Assembly (NCBI GenBank): GCA_021848085.1
Contig: JAJZNB010000214.1
Location: 1-38,574 of the forward strand
DNA: 38,574 bases
Source: Actinomycetes bacterium
Lineage (GTDB): Bacteria; Actinomycetota; Acidimicrobiia; Acidimicrobiales; UBA8190
Direction: 5' to 3'
The position numbers and the translations under genes are program-made. The notes below the pieces were generated by a model, which did not search any database, was not told the DNA's origin, and saw only the letters and a list, made by a program, of their open reading frames with translations. Positions 15,023 through 22,143 of this stretch are shown here, in pieces (position 1 is the stretch's first letter; each line of letters starts with the position of its first letter).

Positions 15023-15815
15023 GCCCCCGGGCGGGGCGCCGCTGGTGCTGTTCGTCCACGGCCAGCCCGGGGTGGGCCGCGACTTCGACGCCGTGGCCGA
15101 GCTGTTGGCCCCCGACCACCGGCTGCTGGCCCCCGACCGGCCGGGCTACGGCAACCATCCGGCGCCGGCAGCCGACCTCGAAGCCAACGCCGACGCCCTG
15201 GCCGAGCTGGTGCGGGCCACGCAGGCCGGCCCGGCGGTGGTGGTCGGCCACAGCTACGGCGGCGGCATCGCCGTGCTGCTGGCCGCCCGCCACCCCACCC
15301 TGGTTCGGGGCCTGGTGCTGGCCGCCTCCATCGGCGGCCCCGCCAGCCTGACCGGCGCCGACCGGGTGCTGGCCCTGCCCGTGATGGGCGAGGTGCTCAG
15401 CGCCGCCGGCCTCTACGCCTTGGGCCGGGTGCTGCCTCGCCTGCGCCGGCAGGTGGCGGGGCACGACACCACCGCCTTGGCCTGGCTCACCACCAGCCTG
15501 CCCGACGAGCGCTACCACGCCCTGGCCGGAGCCCGGGCCCGCCGGGTGCGACGCAGCTTCGTCTACGAGCAGCGGGTGCTGGTGCGCCAGCTGCCTCTGG
15601 TGGAGGCGGCTCTGGCCGCCGTCGACGTCCCGACGGTGGTGGTCACCGGCAGCTGGGACGTGGTGGTGCCGCCAGAGCAGGCGGTGGCCCTGGCCGGCGC
15701 CATCGCCGGCTCGGAGCTGGTGGTGGTGGCCCGCACCGGCCACTTCCTGCCCCGCGACCGTCCCCGGGAGCTGGCCGCCGCCGTACGGCGGGTGGAACGC
15801 CGGGCGCGGCGCTGA
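14994..15815 (+). CDS. Alpha/beta hydrolase
   Basis: This serine hydrolase of about 273 residues has the alpha/beta fold. It shows VLFVHGQPGVGRDFD (oxyanion loop), DRPGYGNHP, the nucleophile elbow VVGHSYGGGIAVLLA with Ser87, TGSWDVVVPPEQA with the acid, and ARTGHFLPRDRP with the catalytic histidine. The cap region from VLALPVMGEV to VYEQRVLVRQ is alpha-helical. Substrate is not predictable. The start at ATG 14994 overlaps the kinase gene by 29 nt. The frame remains open upstream through the kinase-tail repeats, where each unit offers an ATG, so longer products are possible. Likely co-transcribed with the two-component genes. Confidence 0.85.
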   Translation: MPVPPPDAAEPPGGAPLVLFVHGQPGVGRDFDAVAELLAPDHRLLAPDRPGYGNHPAPAADLEANADALAELVRATQAGPAVVVGHSYGGGIAVLLAARHPTLVRGLVLAASIGGPASLTGADRVLALPVMGEVLSAAGLYALGRVLPRLRRQVAGHDTTALAWLTTSLPDERYHALAGARARRVRRSFVYEQRVLVRQLPLVEAALAAVDVPTVVVTGSWDVVVPPEQAVALAGAIAGSELVVVARTGHFLPRDRPRELAAAVRRVERRARR

Positions 15816-15836
15816 CCGGCGGGGGCCGCCGGGTGG

Positions 15837-16274
15837 TCAGCCCGCCGGCAGCGAGCGGAGCTGCAGCTGGCGGTTCCCCTCGTCGGCCATGATCTGGCGG
15901 AGGATGTCCACCGCGTCGAGGATCCGCTGGTAGCGCAGCGAGTACAGCACCTTGTTGCCCTGGCGCTCGGTGGCCACCAGGCCCCGCTGGCGCAGCACGG
16001 CCAGGTGCTGGGAGGTGTTCGACTGGGGGGCGCCGACCAGCTCGCACAGCTCGCCCACGGTGTGGGCCCCGTCACGCAAGGCGTACAGGAGCATCAGGCG
16101 CTTGGGGTCGTTGAGGGCCTTGCACATGGTGTGGACCAGCTCTTCGAGCTGCAGGCGCAGCCGGACGTCGTCGGCTCCGGCCGCGGCGTCCTCGCCGACC
16201 GCCCGGCGCCGACCGGGCGAGCCCGCCGCCGCTACGCCGGCCACCGCCGATCCGTTGCACGCCCGAAGCCCCAC
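15837..16274 (-). CDS. shdrR: ArsR-family repressor, probable sHdrR/SoxR-type sulfur regulator
   Basis: This winged-helix regulator of about 145 residues is transcribed away from the sulfur-oxidation operon. The ArsR fold starts at LQLEELVHTMCKALNDPKRLMLLYALRDG. The recognition region is TVGELCELVGAPQSNTSQHLAVLRQRGLV and the wing is ATERQGNKVLYSLR. Cys51 in HTMCKAL and Cys77 in GELCELV are candidates for persulfide sensing. However, the second, C-terminal cysteine known in SqrR, BigR and sHdrR is not evident, since the last residues (RQIMADEGNRQLQLRSLPAG) contain none. Related ArsR regulators repress sox and shdr genes until reduced sulfur arrives. The start is uncertain: GTG 16274 has a TATGTT box 9 nt upstream, while ATG 16382 would give 181 residues with an unlikely N-terminus. 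Confidence 0.82.
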   Translation of the reverse strand: MGLRACNGSAVAGVAAAGSPGRRRAVGEDAAAGADDVRLRLQLEELVHTMCKALNDPKRLMLLYALRDGAHTVGELCELVGAPQSNTSQHLAVLRQRGLVATERQGNKVLYSLRYQRILDAVDILRQIMADEGNRQLQLRSLPAG

Positions 16275-16283
16275 ATCACCGGC

Positions 16284-16289
16284 AACATA
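16284..16289 (-). promoter_or_regulatory. Possible -10 element (TATGTT) for the ArsR gene
   Basis: On the minus strand TATGTT ends 9 nt before GTG 16274, which fits the start-proximal pattern. If correct, the ArsR mRNA is leaderless and the roughly 185 bp between it and tusA is noncoding. Confidence 0.35.
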
Positions 16290-16389
16290 CACCACGCCTC
16301 GTCGGCCGCCGCCGCCGGGGCGCCACGCCGAGCGCTCAGGACAGCGACAACAACGCATGGCCCACGCCCCGCCTCCCGGCAACGATCCC

Positions 16390-16418
16390 TTGACCGCTCC
16401 GACCCTGGATGTTAGAAA
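16390..16418 (+). promoter_or_regulatory. Candidate sigma-70-type promoter of the sHdr operon
   Basis: TTGACC (16390-16395), a 17-nt spacer and TAGAAA (16413-16418) precede tusA. This is the best -35/-10 pair in the window. Transcription would start near 16425, giving a leader of about 50 nt that includes the inverted repeat at 16435-16454. Confidence 0.45.
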
Positions 16419-16434
16419 TTCGGAGTCGAACGCT

Positions 16435-16454
16435 ATATGCGTCAGTTCGCATAT
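16435..16454. promoter_or_regulatory. Inverted repeat, likely ArsR operator
   Basis: ATATGCG-N6-CGCATAT is a perfect 7-bp dyad in an AT-rich island within otherwise very GC-rich DNA. It sits between the divergent ArsR gene and tusA, where autoregulated ArsR operators are normally found. A third ATAT at 16461-16464 and an overlapping dyad CGAAC...GTTCG (16427-16449) add further symmetry. Confidence 0.6.
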
Positions 16455-16459
16455 GGCCA

Positions 16460-16465
16460 GATATT
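16460..16465 (+). promoter_or_regulatory. Alternative -10 element (GATATT) directly upstream of tusA
   Basis: GATATT ends 9 nt before the tusA ATG at 16475, fitting the leaderless pattern. If used, the dyad at 16435-16454 would cover the -35 region, an ideal place for a repressor. It competes with the TTGACC/TAGAAA promoter. Confidence 0.35.
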
Positions 16466-16474
16466 GGGGGGGAC

Positions 16475-16714
16475 ATGCCGGACACTGGCGCGTCCACGAT
16501 TCTGGACTGCACGGGCCTGCAGTGCCCGCTTCCGGTCATCAAGACCGCGCAGGCGATGAAGCAGCTGACCGACGGTCAGGTGCTCGAGCTGTTGGCCACC
16601 GACCCTGGGGTGGAGCCGGACATGACGGCCTGGGCCTCGCGCACCGGAAACGAGTTGGTGTCGATCACGCAGCAGGACGGGGTCTTCCACGTCCTGTTGC
16701 GCCGGGTGGGCTGA
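16475..16714 (+). CDS. tusA: Sulfur carrier protein TusA
   Basis: This 79-residue TusA-family protein shuttles protein-bound persulfide in the cytoplasm. The hallmark CPxP motif is LQCPLPVIKTAQAMKQL with the sulfur-carrying Cys17; a second cysteine (Cys12) lies at LDCTG, where the family often has one. VLELLATDPGVEPDMTAWASRTGNELV matches the central beta-alpha core. It is the first gene of the sHdr operon, directly after the candidate ArsR operator. In sHdr sulfur oxidisers TusA passes sulfur from DsrE-type proteins to the sHdr complex. The ATG at 16475 gives a protein of exactly family size; an upstream ATG at 16409 would add 22 unlikely residues. Confidence 0.93.
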   Translation: MPDTGASTILDCTGLQCPLPVIKTAQAMKQLTDGQVLELLATDPGVEPDMTAWASRTGNELVSITQQDGVFHVLLRRVG

Positions 16715-16717
16715 GCC

Positions 16718-17107
16718 GTGTCGTTGTGGACCGGTGAGGGGGAGGGCTCGGTCCTCTACGTCCAGACCCACGGCTGCAGCGACCTGGGCCGCTGCGCCAC
16801 ACCGTTCTTCCTGGCCGCCTCGGCCGCCGCCATGGAGGTCGAGACCGGCATCTACTTCACCATGTACGGCCCGCAGCTCCTGCAGAAGGACGTGGTCGAC
16901 AAGGTCGGGCCCAAGGGCGACGTCGGCCAGCCGTTGTCGTACTTCATCAAGCAGGCGACCGATCTCGGTGTGCGTCTGTGGGTCTGTCAGCCGTCGCTCG
17001 ACCTCAACGACCTGCGCCGCGACGACCTCATCGACGAGGTCGAGATGATCGGCGGGGCCGCCTTCAACGACCTGGCCATGACCGCCTCGGCCGTCGTCTC
17101 CTTCTGA
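16718..17107 (+). CDS. dsrE: DsrE-family sulfurtransferase (first copy)
   Basis: This 129-residue protein of the DsrE/DsrF-like fold starts at a GTG 3 nt after tusA. The body FFLAASAAAMEVETGIYFTMYGPQLLQKDVVDKV is typical of the DsrE3 group. The likely sulfur-binding Cys90 lies in GVRLWVCQPSLDLN, at the end of the strand where the active cysteine of DsrE-type proteins is found. Additional cysteines near the N-terminus (GCSDLGRC) are unusual. It probably receives or passes sulfane sulfur together with TusA. It differs clearly from the second DsrE-type gene at 32313, which has the CQMTMDL motif. Confidence 0.87.
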   Translation: MSLWTGEGEGSVLYVQTHGCSDLGRCATPFFLAASAAAMEVETGIYFTMYGPQLLQKDVVDKVGPKGDVGQPLSYFIKQATDLGVRLWVCQPSLDLNDLRRDDLIDEVEMIGGAAFNDLAMTASAVVSF

Positions 17108-17108
17108 C

Positions 17109-17825
17109 GTGGCGTCGACCACCGCCCCCCACCACAAGCGGGACCGGGTGGCCGGTTACGGCGACATCCCGCTCGAGGAGAAGCAGCGCCTGTTCGACCT
17201 GGTCCAGGCCGACCCGCGCTACCCCGACTACCTCTACGGCTGCTACGAGTGCGGCATCTGCGTGGCGGTGTGCCCCTCGGCCCGCTTCTACGACTTCAGC
17301 CCCCGGCGCATCGCCCAGGCCGCCGCCCGCCGGGACGTGGAGCTGATCTACCAGCAGTTCCAAGAGGACATCTGGGAGTGCTCCCAGTGCTTCTCGTGCC
17401 TGCGCTGCCCCCGTGGCAACAACCCCGGCGGCATCGTCACCATCATGCGCGAGGTGGCCATCAACGCCGGGTTGGCTTCGGCCAAGGAGGCCCTCGAGGG
17501 CTACTCGCGCATCATCTACAAGATCATGTCCACCGGCACCCAGGTCTCCCCCGACATGCTGCAGCCCGACGCCTTCCCCGACTGGGGACCCGAGGTCCAA
17601 TCGGTGTCCGAGCACCTCGACCTGTGGCGCCGGGCCCTGCCTCCTGAGACCCACCACACCACCACCACCGGCTGGGCGGTGGCGGAGCGCACCCTGGTGG
17701 AGCTGTACCTGATCTGGCTCGAGACGGGGGCCCTGGACATGATCAAGGACGTCGACGAGGGACTGCACATGATCCTCGAAGAGGTCATGGAAGAGCGGCT
17801 CGAGGAAGAGGGGATCGAGATATGA
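17109..17825 (+). CDS. shdrC1: sHdrC1, ferredoxin-like subunit of the sulfur-oxidising Hdr-like complex
   Basis: This 238-residue subunit carries two [4Fe-4S] sites, CYECGICVAVCP (Cys45, 48, 51, 55) and CSQCFSCLRCP (Cys91, 94, 97, 100). The latter is followed by RGNNPGGIVTIMREVAINAG, characteristic of HdrC of sulfur oxidisers and methanogens. It would connect the catalytic sHdrB1 to the flavin subunit sHdrA. The GTG start is 1 nt after the dsrE stop, and its own stop overlaps the shdrB1 ATG. The acidic C-terminus (EEVMEERLEEEGIE) is helical. The family and the gene order C1-B1-A-hyp-C2-B2 identify it as sHdr rather than methanogen Hdr. Confidence 0.92.
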   Translation: MASTTAPHHKRDRVAGYGDIPLEEKQRLFDLVQADPRYPDYLYGCYECGICVAVCPSARFYDFSPRRIAQAAARRDVELIYQQFQEDIWECSQCFSCLRCPRGNNPGGIVTIMREVAINAGLASAKEALEGYSRIIYKIMSTGTQVSPDMLQPDAFPDWGPEVQSVSEHLDLWRRALPPETHHTTTTGWAVAERTLVELYLIWLETGALDMIKDVDEGLHMILEEVMEERLEEEGIEI

Positions 17826-19012
17826 CCAGCGCCCCCGTCAACGTGATCCTGACCAAGAAGCAGCGCTTCGAGCGCCAGGTCGACCGGCGCTCGGAGGACT
17901 TCCACGCCCGGCTGTTCGAGCTCGAGGCCGCCGGCGAGTGGGTCGTGCACCGAGTGCCCGACGACCACCTGGCCGTCACCACCAAGTACGGCAACACCAA
18001 GAAGATCCCCCGCAGCCACCTGTGGCACCACAAGTCGTGCGGCCAGTGCGGCCACATCCCGGGCTACTCGACCTCCATCTTCTGGCTGATGCGCAAGCTC
18101 GGCTACGACTACGAGGACCCCCGCGACCAGACGTCGTGCACGGCGTGGAACTACTACGCCAGCGCCACCTCCAACCCCGCCGCCCAGGCGGCGGTGGCGC
18201 TGCGCAACTTCGCCGCGGCCTACGAGACCGGCTTCTACCCGCTCATCCACTGCGGCACCTCCTACGGCCACTACAAAGAGGTCCGCGCCGAGCTGCTGCG
18301 CCACCCCGAGCTGCGAGCCGAGGTCCGCCGGGTGCTGGCCAAGCTGGGCAAGCCCATGGTGATGCCCGAGGAGATCGTCCACTACTCGGAGTGGATCCAC
18401 GCCCTGCGACACGAGATCGCCGCCCGCCAGGTGCGTGACCTCTCTTCCATCGCCGTCACCGTCCACCCCGCCTGCCACTACTACAAGCTGGTGGAGGGCG
18501 ACGCCATCTTCGACGCCGACGTCTACGGCGGCCAGCGCACGGCGGTGGTCACCGGCGTCGCCGAGGCTCTCGGCGCCGAGGTCCGCACCTACTCCACCTG
18601 GTTCGACTGCTGCGGGTTCGGCTTCCGCCACATCCTGGTGCAGCGCGACTTCACCCGGTCCTTCGCCACCATGCGCAAGATCGAGGTGATGAAGGAGGAG
18701 GCCGACCCCGACGTCGTCCTCACCCACGACACCGGATGTGTCACCACCTTGGACAAGAGCCAGTTCGCCGCCCAGGCCCACGGCCACAACGTGGGGGTGC
18801 CGGTGATGTCAGAAGCCCAGTTCGCCGCCTTGGCCATGGGAGCCCATCCGTTCAAGGTGTGCCAGCTGCACTGGCACTCGGCCAACTACCGGCCGCTGCT
18901 CGAGAAGATGGGCATCGACTGGCGTGCGGCCTGGGCCGAGTTCGAAGCCGACATCGCCAAGCTCCAGGCCGGCAGCCAGCCCTACCTGACCTGGGCCGAC
19001 GTGGACGCCTGA
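17822..19012 (+). CDS. shdrB1: sHdrB1, CCG-domain catalytic subunit
   Basis: This 396-residue HdrB-type subunit is the presumed site of sulfur-substrate chemistry. Cysteine-rich signatures include HHKSCGQCGHIPGYS, QTSCTAWNYY, IHCGTSYGHY, HPACHYYK, FDCCGFGFRHI and THDTGCVT. The last three resemble the CCG-type ligands of noncubane [4Fe-4S] clusters in methanogen HdrB. It is longer than methanogen HdrB because of an N-terminal segment of about 75 residues. The start codon overlaps the shdrC1 stop (ATGA), so the two are coupled. It is highly conserved in type with sHdrB1 of Hyphomicrobium-like sulfur oxidisers, where shdr genes are needed for thiosulfate oxidation. Confidence 0.92.
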   Translation: MTSAPVNVILTKKQRFERQVDRRSEDFHARLFELEAAGEWVVHRVPDDHLAVTTKYGNTKKIPRSHLWHHKSCGQCGHIPGYSTSIFWLMRKLGYDYEDPRDQTSCTAWNYYASATSNPAAQAAVALRNFAAAYETGFYPLIHCGTSYGHYKEVRAELLRHPELRAEVRRVLAKLGKPMVMPEEIVHYSEWIHALRHEIAARQVRDLSSIAVTVHPACHYYKLVEGDAIFDADVYGGQRTAVVTGVAEALGAEVRTYSTWFDCCGFGFRHILVQRDFTRSFATMRKIEVMKEEADPDVVLTHDTGCVTTLDKSQFAAQAHGHNVGVPVMSEAQFAALAMGAHPFKVCQLHWHSANYRPLLEKMGIDWRAAWAEFEADIAKLQAGSQPYLTWADVDA

Positions 19013-19025
19013 GGAGGCAAGACCG

Positions 19026-20084
19026 ATGCCACACGAGACCGTCGCGGTCATCGGCGGCGGGCCGGCCGGCCTGGCCGCCGCCCAGGCCGCCTCGGACCTG
19101 GGAGCGCCCGTGGTGCTGATCGAGCAGGGCGACGCCCTCGGCGGCACGCCCATCGCCGAGAGCTATGCCTCGCTCACCCCCCACCTCGAATCGGCCGAGA
19201 CGGTCCTCGGGCGGCTGGTGCAGCGCCTGGAGGCCTCTCCCCACACCGACATCCTCCTCGGGGCGCAGGTCACGGCGTGCACCGGCGACGTGGGTCACTT
19301 CGAGCTGCAGGTCGAGATGGGCGCCACCTCGCGCACCGTCAGCTGCGGTGCCGTGGTGCTGGCCACCGGCTTTCAGCACTTCGACCCCGGTCGCGAGACC
19401 CAGATGTACGGCTACTACGAGTTCCCCGACGTGATCGCCCTGCAGGACCTCGAAGCCATGATCAAAGCCGGGTCGATCGCCAAGCCGTCCAACGGCCAGG
19501 CGCCGCGGCGGCTGTGCTTCGTGCAGTGCGTCGGCAGCCGCGACCGCCAGATCGGCAACGAGTACTGCTCCAAGGTGTGCTGCGGCGTCGCCTCCAAGGA
19601 GGCGATCGAGGTGCGCCTGCTGCTGCCCGAGTGCGAGGTGTTCATCTTCTACATCGACATGCGCATGTACGGCTACTGGGAGAGCCAGATCTACTGGCCG
19701 GCCCAGGAGCGTCACCACGTCCAGTACGTGAAGGGGATCATCAGCGAGGTGCTGCCCAAGGGCGACCAGCTGCTGGTGCGCGGGGAGGACACCACCATGG
19801 GCCGCCCCATGGAGATCCTCATGGACATGGTGGTGCTGTCGGTGGGGATGGAGCCTTCCCCGGGGACCCGGGCCATGGCCGGTGTGCTCGGCGTGGAGCA
19901 GAACAGCTACGGCTTCATCGCCGCCGCCCACCCGCCGCTCGACACCGTGTCGACCAGCCGACCCGGCATCTTCGCCGCCGGCGCCGCCCTCGGCCCCGCC
20001 GACCTCGAGGACTGCGCCTCGACCGGGGCCGCCGCCGCCGCCCGCGCCGTGTCGGTCATCCGTTCGGTACCGGCGGCAGGCTGA
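19026..20084 (+). CDS. shdrA: sHdrA, FAD-binding subunit
   Basis: This 352-residue flavoprotein begins at the dinucleotide-binding motif VAVIGGGPAGLAAAQAA. VVLATGFQHFDP follows, then the HdrA cysteine motif CFVQCVGSRDRQIGNEYCSKVCCG (Cys164, 168, 181, 185, 186) for an Fe-S cluster next to the flavin. RPGIFAAGAALGPADLEDCASTGAAAA closes the FAD site. It lacks the extra ferredoxin domains of methanogen HdrA, as expected for the short sHdrA. GAGGAGG upstream of ATG 19026 is a strong ribosome site. It would sit at the centre of the complex, joining the C1B1 and C2B2 arms. Confidence 0.93.
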   Translation: MPHETVAVIGGGPAGLAAAQAASDLGAPVVLIEQGDALGGTPIAESYASLTPHLESAETVLGRLVQRLEASPHTDILLGAQVTACTGDVGHFELQVEMGATSRTVSCGAVVLATGFQHFDPGRETQMYGYYEFPDVIALQDLEAMIKAGSIAKPSNGQAPRRLCFVQCVGSRDRQIGNEYCSKVCCGVASKEAIEVRLLLPECEVFIFYIDMRMYGYWESQIYWPAQERHHVQYVKGIISEVLPKGDQLLVRGEDTTMGRPMEILMDMVVLSVGMEPSPGTRAMAGVLGVEQNSYGFIAAAHPPLDTVSTSRPGIFAAGAALGPADLEDCASTGAAAAARAVSVIRSVPAAG

Positions 20085-20092
20085 GGACGTCG

Positions 20093-20842
20093 ATGGCCCT
20101 GTCGGCGACGCCGGGTGCGGTGATCGACACCGCGGCGACCCGCGAGCTCATGGCCGAGATCCTGGCCCGCGTCGACCGCGGCGACCTCGACACCATGGCC
20201 AGCCAGCTTCTGGCCAAGGCTCGCCAGGTCCAGGGGGTGCTCGACCCCGGTGCCGGCACCCCCGACGCCGAGCAGCTGCACTGGCTGCTGCGACGCTGCT
20301 TCCCCGCCCGCCGCCAGGCCGCCGCCATCGTGGCCCAGGTCGGGGCCCGGCCCCTGGGCCACGCCGTGGCCGACCTGGTGTGGGGCCACGACGACCTGGC
20401 CGAGCGCCTCGACCGCTTCGACCGGCTGCTGGGCGGCTTCCCCGAGGTCGCCGTCGACCTCCCCTGGGAGCTGCTGCACCTGGCCGACCCCCAGCACCAC
20501 TGGCTGTGGGCCCGCTGGATGTGGAACCCCCGCACCGACACCGGCGCTCTGCGGCTGGTGGTGGAGGACGAGGTGGAGCTGGCCGCGCCCACCCGGGTGG
20601 AGGCCTACCGTCGGGTGGGTCGGGCCCTGGCCGTGGTGCAGGGCACCGCCCGCGCCGTCGGCTTCGTCGGCGACGGCCCCTTCGCCGTCGACGCCTTCCT
20701 GGCCTGTGTCTACGGCATCTACATGTACACGGTGCTGCGGATGCGGATGACCCAGGAGTTCAATCGCATCGTCCCCGAGCTGCCCGCGCTGGCCCGCCGG
20801 CTGCTCGGGATCTACCACCGGGAGGAGCCGCCGTGCCGGTAG
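20093..20842 (+). CDS. sHdr-associated conserved protein of unknown function (Hyp)
   Basis: This 249-residue protein occupies the position between shdrA and shdrC2 where sHdr clusters carry a conserved gene called hyp. No catalytic motif is recognisable. It is largely helical, with HWLLRRCFPARRQAAAIVAQVGARPLGHAVADLVWG, a Trp-rich stretch HLADPQHHWLWARWMWNP and a moderately hydrophobic FLACVYGIYMYTVLRMRMTQEFNRIVPEL. I saw few cysteines, so it is unlikely to hold an Fe-S cluster. A scaffold or assembly role for the complex is plausible but inferred only from gene position. The ATG is 8 nt after the shdrA stop; its end overlaps the next start. Confidence 0.75.
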   Translation: MALSATPGAVIDTAATRELMAEILARVDRGDLDTMASQLLAKARQVQGVLDPGAGTPDAEQLHWLLRRCFPARRQAAAIVAQVGARPLGHAVADLVWGHDDLAERLDRFDRLLGGFPEVAVDLPWELLHLADPQHHWLWARWMWNPRTDTGALRLVVEDEVELAAPTRVEAYRRVGRALAVVQGTARAVGFVGDGPFAVDAFLACVYGIYMYTVLRMRMTQEFNRIVPELPALARRLLGIYHREEPPCR

Positions 20843-22143
20843 GAGGGCGCAAGCAGCCGCCTGCGGTTCGCGAGCACGAGAGCGCCACCGTCACCTCGCA
20901 GATCTCGGGGCGCCAGTGGGAGCTGCCCGGCATGTGGAACCGCATGTTCGAGTCGCGGGTGCTCCACGACTACAGCAGCCAGGGCTTCGCCGCCCTGGCC
21001 GCCTTGCCCGGCGGCGAGTCGCTCGAATGGTGCTACGGCTGCGGCAAGTGCGTGCCGGTCTGCCCCGTCGACCTGGTCGGCGAGTACGGGCCGCGCAAGC
21101 TGCACCGCAAGGTGCAGACCGGCGTCGACCTGCTCGCCGACCCGGACCTGTGGCTGTGCACCACCTGCGGCAACTGCCTGCGGGTGTGCCCCAAGCAGGT
21201 CGACATGGTGCAGGTGGCGCCGGCCGGCCGCGAGGCAGCCATCGGCCAGGGCCACGTCCCGGCCGAGCTGCAGGACGTGTTCGAGAAGACCTTCCGCCAG
21301 GGCAACTGCCTGGGCGAGAACCCGCGGCGCCGCCACGCCTGGACCAAGCAGGCCGGCGTGCCGGTCCGGGTGCTGGCCAGCGACCCCGGTCCCGTCGACG
21401 TGCTGTTCTACGTGGAGGACTACTGGAGCTACCACCCCCGCGGCCAGCAGGCGGCCCAGGCCTTCGCCCGGATCCTGACCGCCTTGGACGTCGACTTCGC
21501 CATCTTGGGCCCCGAGGAGAAGACGGTCGGCGACAGCCAGCGCCTGGCCGGCGAGCGGGGCCTGTTCGAGGCGCTGATGGACGACGTGGCGGCCACCTTG
21601 GCCAAGTACGACTTCCGCCGGATCGTCACCCCCGACCCCCAGATCGGAAACGCCTTGCGCCGCGAGTACCCCAAGCACGGACACCACTACGACGTGGTGC
21701 ACACCACCCAGCTGCTGGCCCCGCTGGTGGAGCGCCTCACCTGGCGCACCAGCATCGACGCCACCGTCACCTTCCACGACCCGTGCTACCTCGGCCGGCA
21801 CAACGGCGAGTACGACGCGCCGCGCCGGCTGCTCGAGGCCATCCCCGGCGTCACGCTGGTCGAGATGGGCCGCTGCAAGCAGAACGGCTACTGCTGCGGC
21901 GGTGGCGGTGGCGGCATGTGGCTCGACGGCTTCACCGCCGAGCACACCGACGAGCGCCTGTCGGAACGGCGGGTGCGCGAAGCCGCCGACACCGGCGCCG
22001 ACATCCTGGCCGTGTGCTGCCCCTACGAGGTGTCGCGCTTCGAGGACGCGGCCAAGTCCACCGGCCACGACCACCTGCAGGTCCTCGACATCGTGGAGCT
22101 GCTCGACCAGGCCATGGGCGGGGGTGCCGGCGCCGATGCCTGA
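20833..22143 (+). CDS. shdrC2B2: sHdrC2-sHdrB2 fusion protein
   Basis: This single 436-residue protein combines the second HdrC and HdrB modules, which are usually separate genes in sHdr clusters. The N-terminal ferredoxin-like part has CYGCGKCVPVCP (Cys67-77) and CTTCGNCLRVCP (Cys109-119). The C-terminal HdrB/HdrD-type part has HDPCYLGRHNGEYDAP, NGYCCGGGGGGMW and LAVCCPYEVSRFEDA. The first CCG half has lost its cysteines (VGDSQRLAGERGLF), leaving one intact CCG site. GGGAGGAG precedes GTG 20833, which overlaps the hyp stop. The layout resembles HdrD or GlpC. It probably forms the electron exit or lipoate-facing arm of the complex. Confidence 0.9.
   Translation: MPVGGRKQPPAVREHESATVTSQISGRQWELPGMWNRMFESRVLHDYSSQGFAALAALPGGESLEWCYGCGKCVPVCPVDLVGEYGPRKLHRKVQTGVDLLADPDLWLCTTCGNCLRVCPKQVDMVQVAPAGREAAIGQGHVPAELQDVFEKTFRQGNCLGENPRRRHAWTKQAGVPVRVLASDPGPVDVLFYVEDYWSYHPRGQQAAQAFARILTALDVDFAILGPEEKTVGDSQRLAGERGLFEALMDDVAATLAKYDFRRIVTPDPQIGNALRREYPKHGHHYDVVHTTQLLAPLVERLTWRTSIDATVTFHDPCYLGRHNGEYDAPRRLLEAIPGVTLVEMGRCKQNGYCCGGGGGGMWLDGFTAEHTDERLSERRVREAADTGADILAVCCPYEVSRFEDAAKSTGHDHLQVLDIVELLDQAMGGGAGADA

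Noticed and set aside
20812-22074. 420-codon minus-strand ORF antisense to shdrC2B2
   Set aside because: The plus strand encodes clear Fe-S motifs here; the antisense peptide has only low-complexity Val/Gly/Gln sequence.
17109-22143. Methanogen-type or sulfate-reducer heterodisulfide reductase
   Set aside because: The C1-B1-A-hyp-C2B2 order, short HdrA and nearby tusA, dsrE and lbpA genes fit sHdr. No mvh, flox or dsrAB genes are present.
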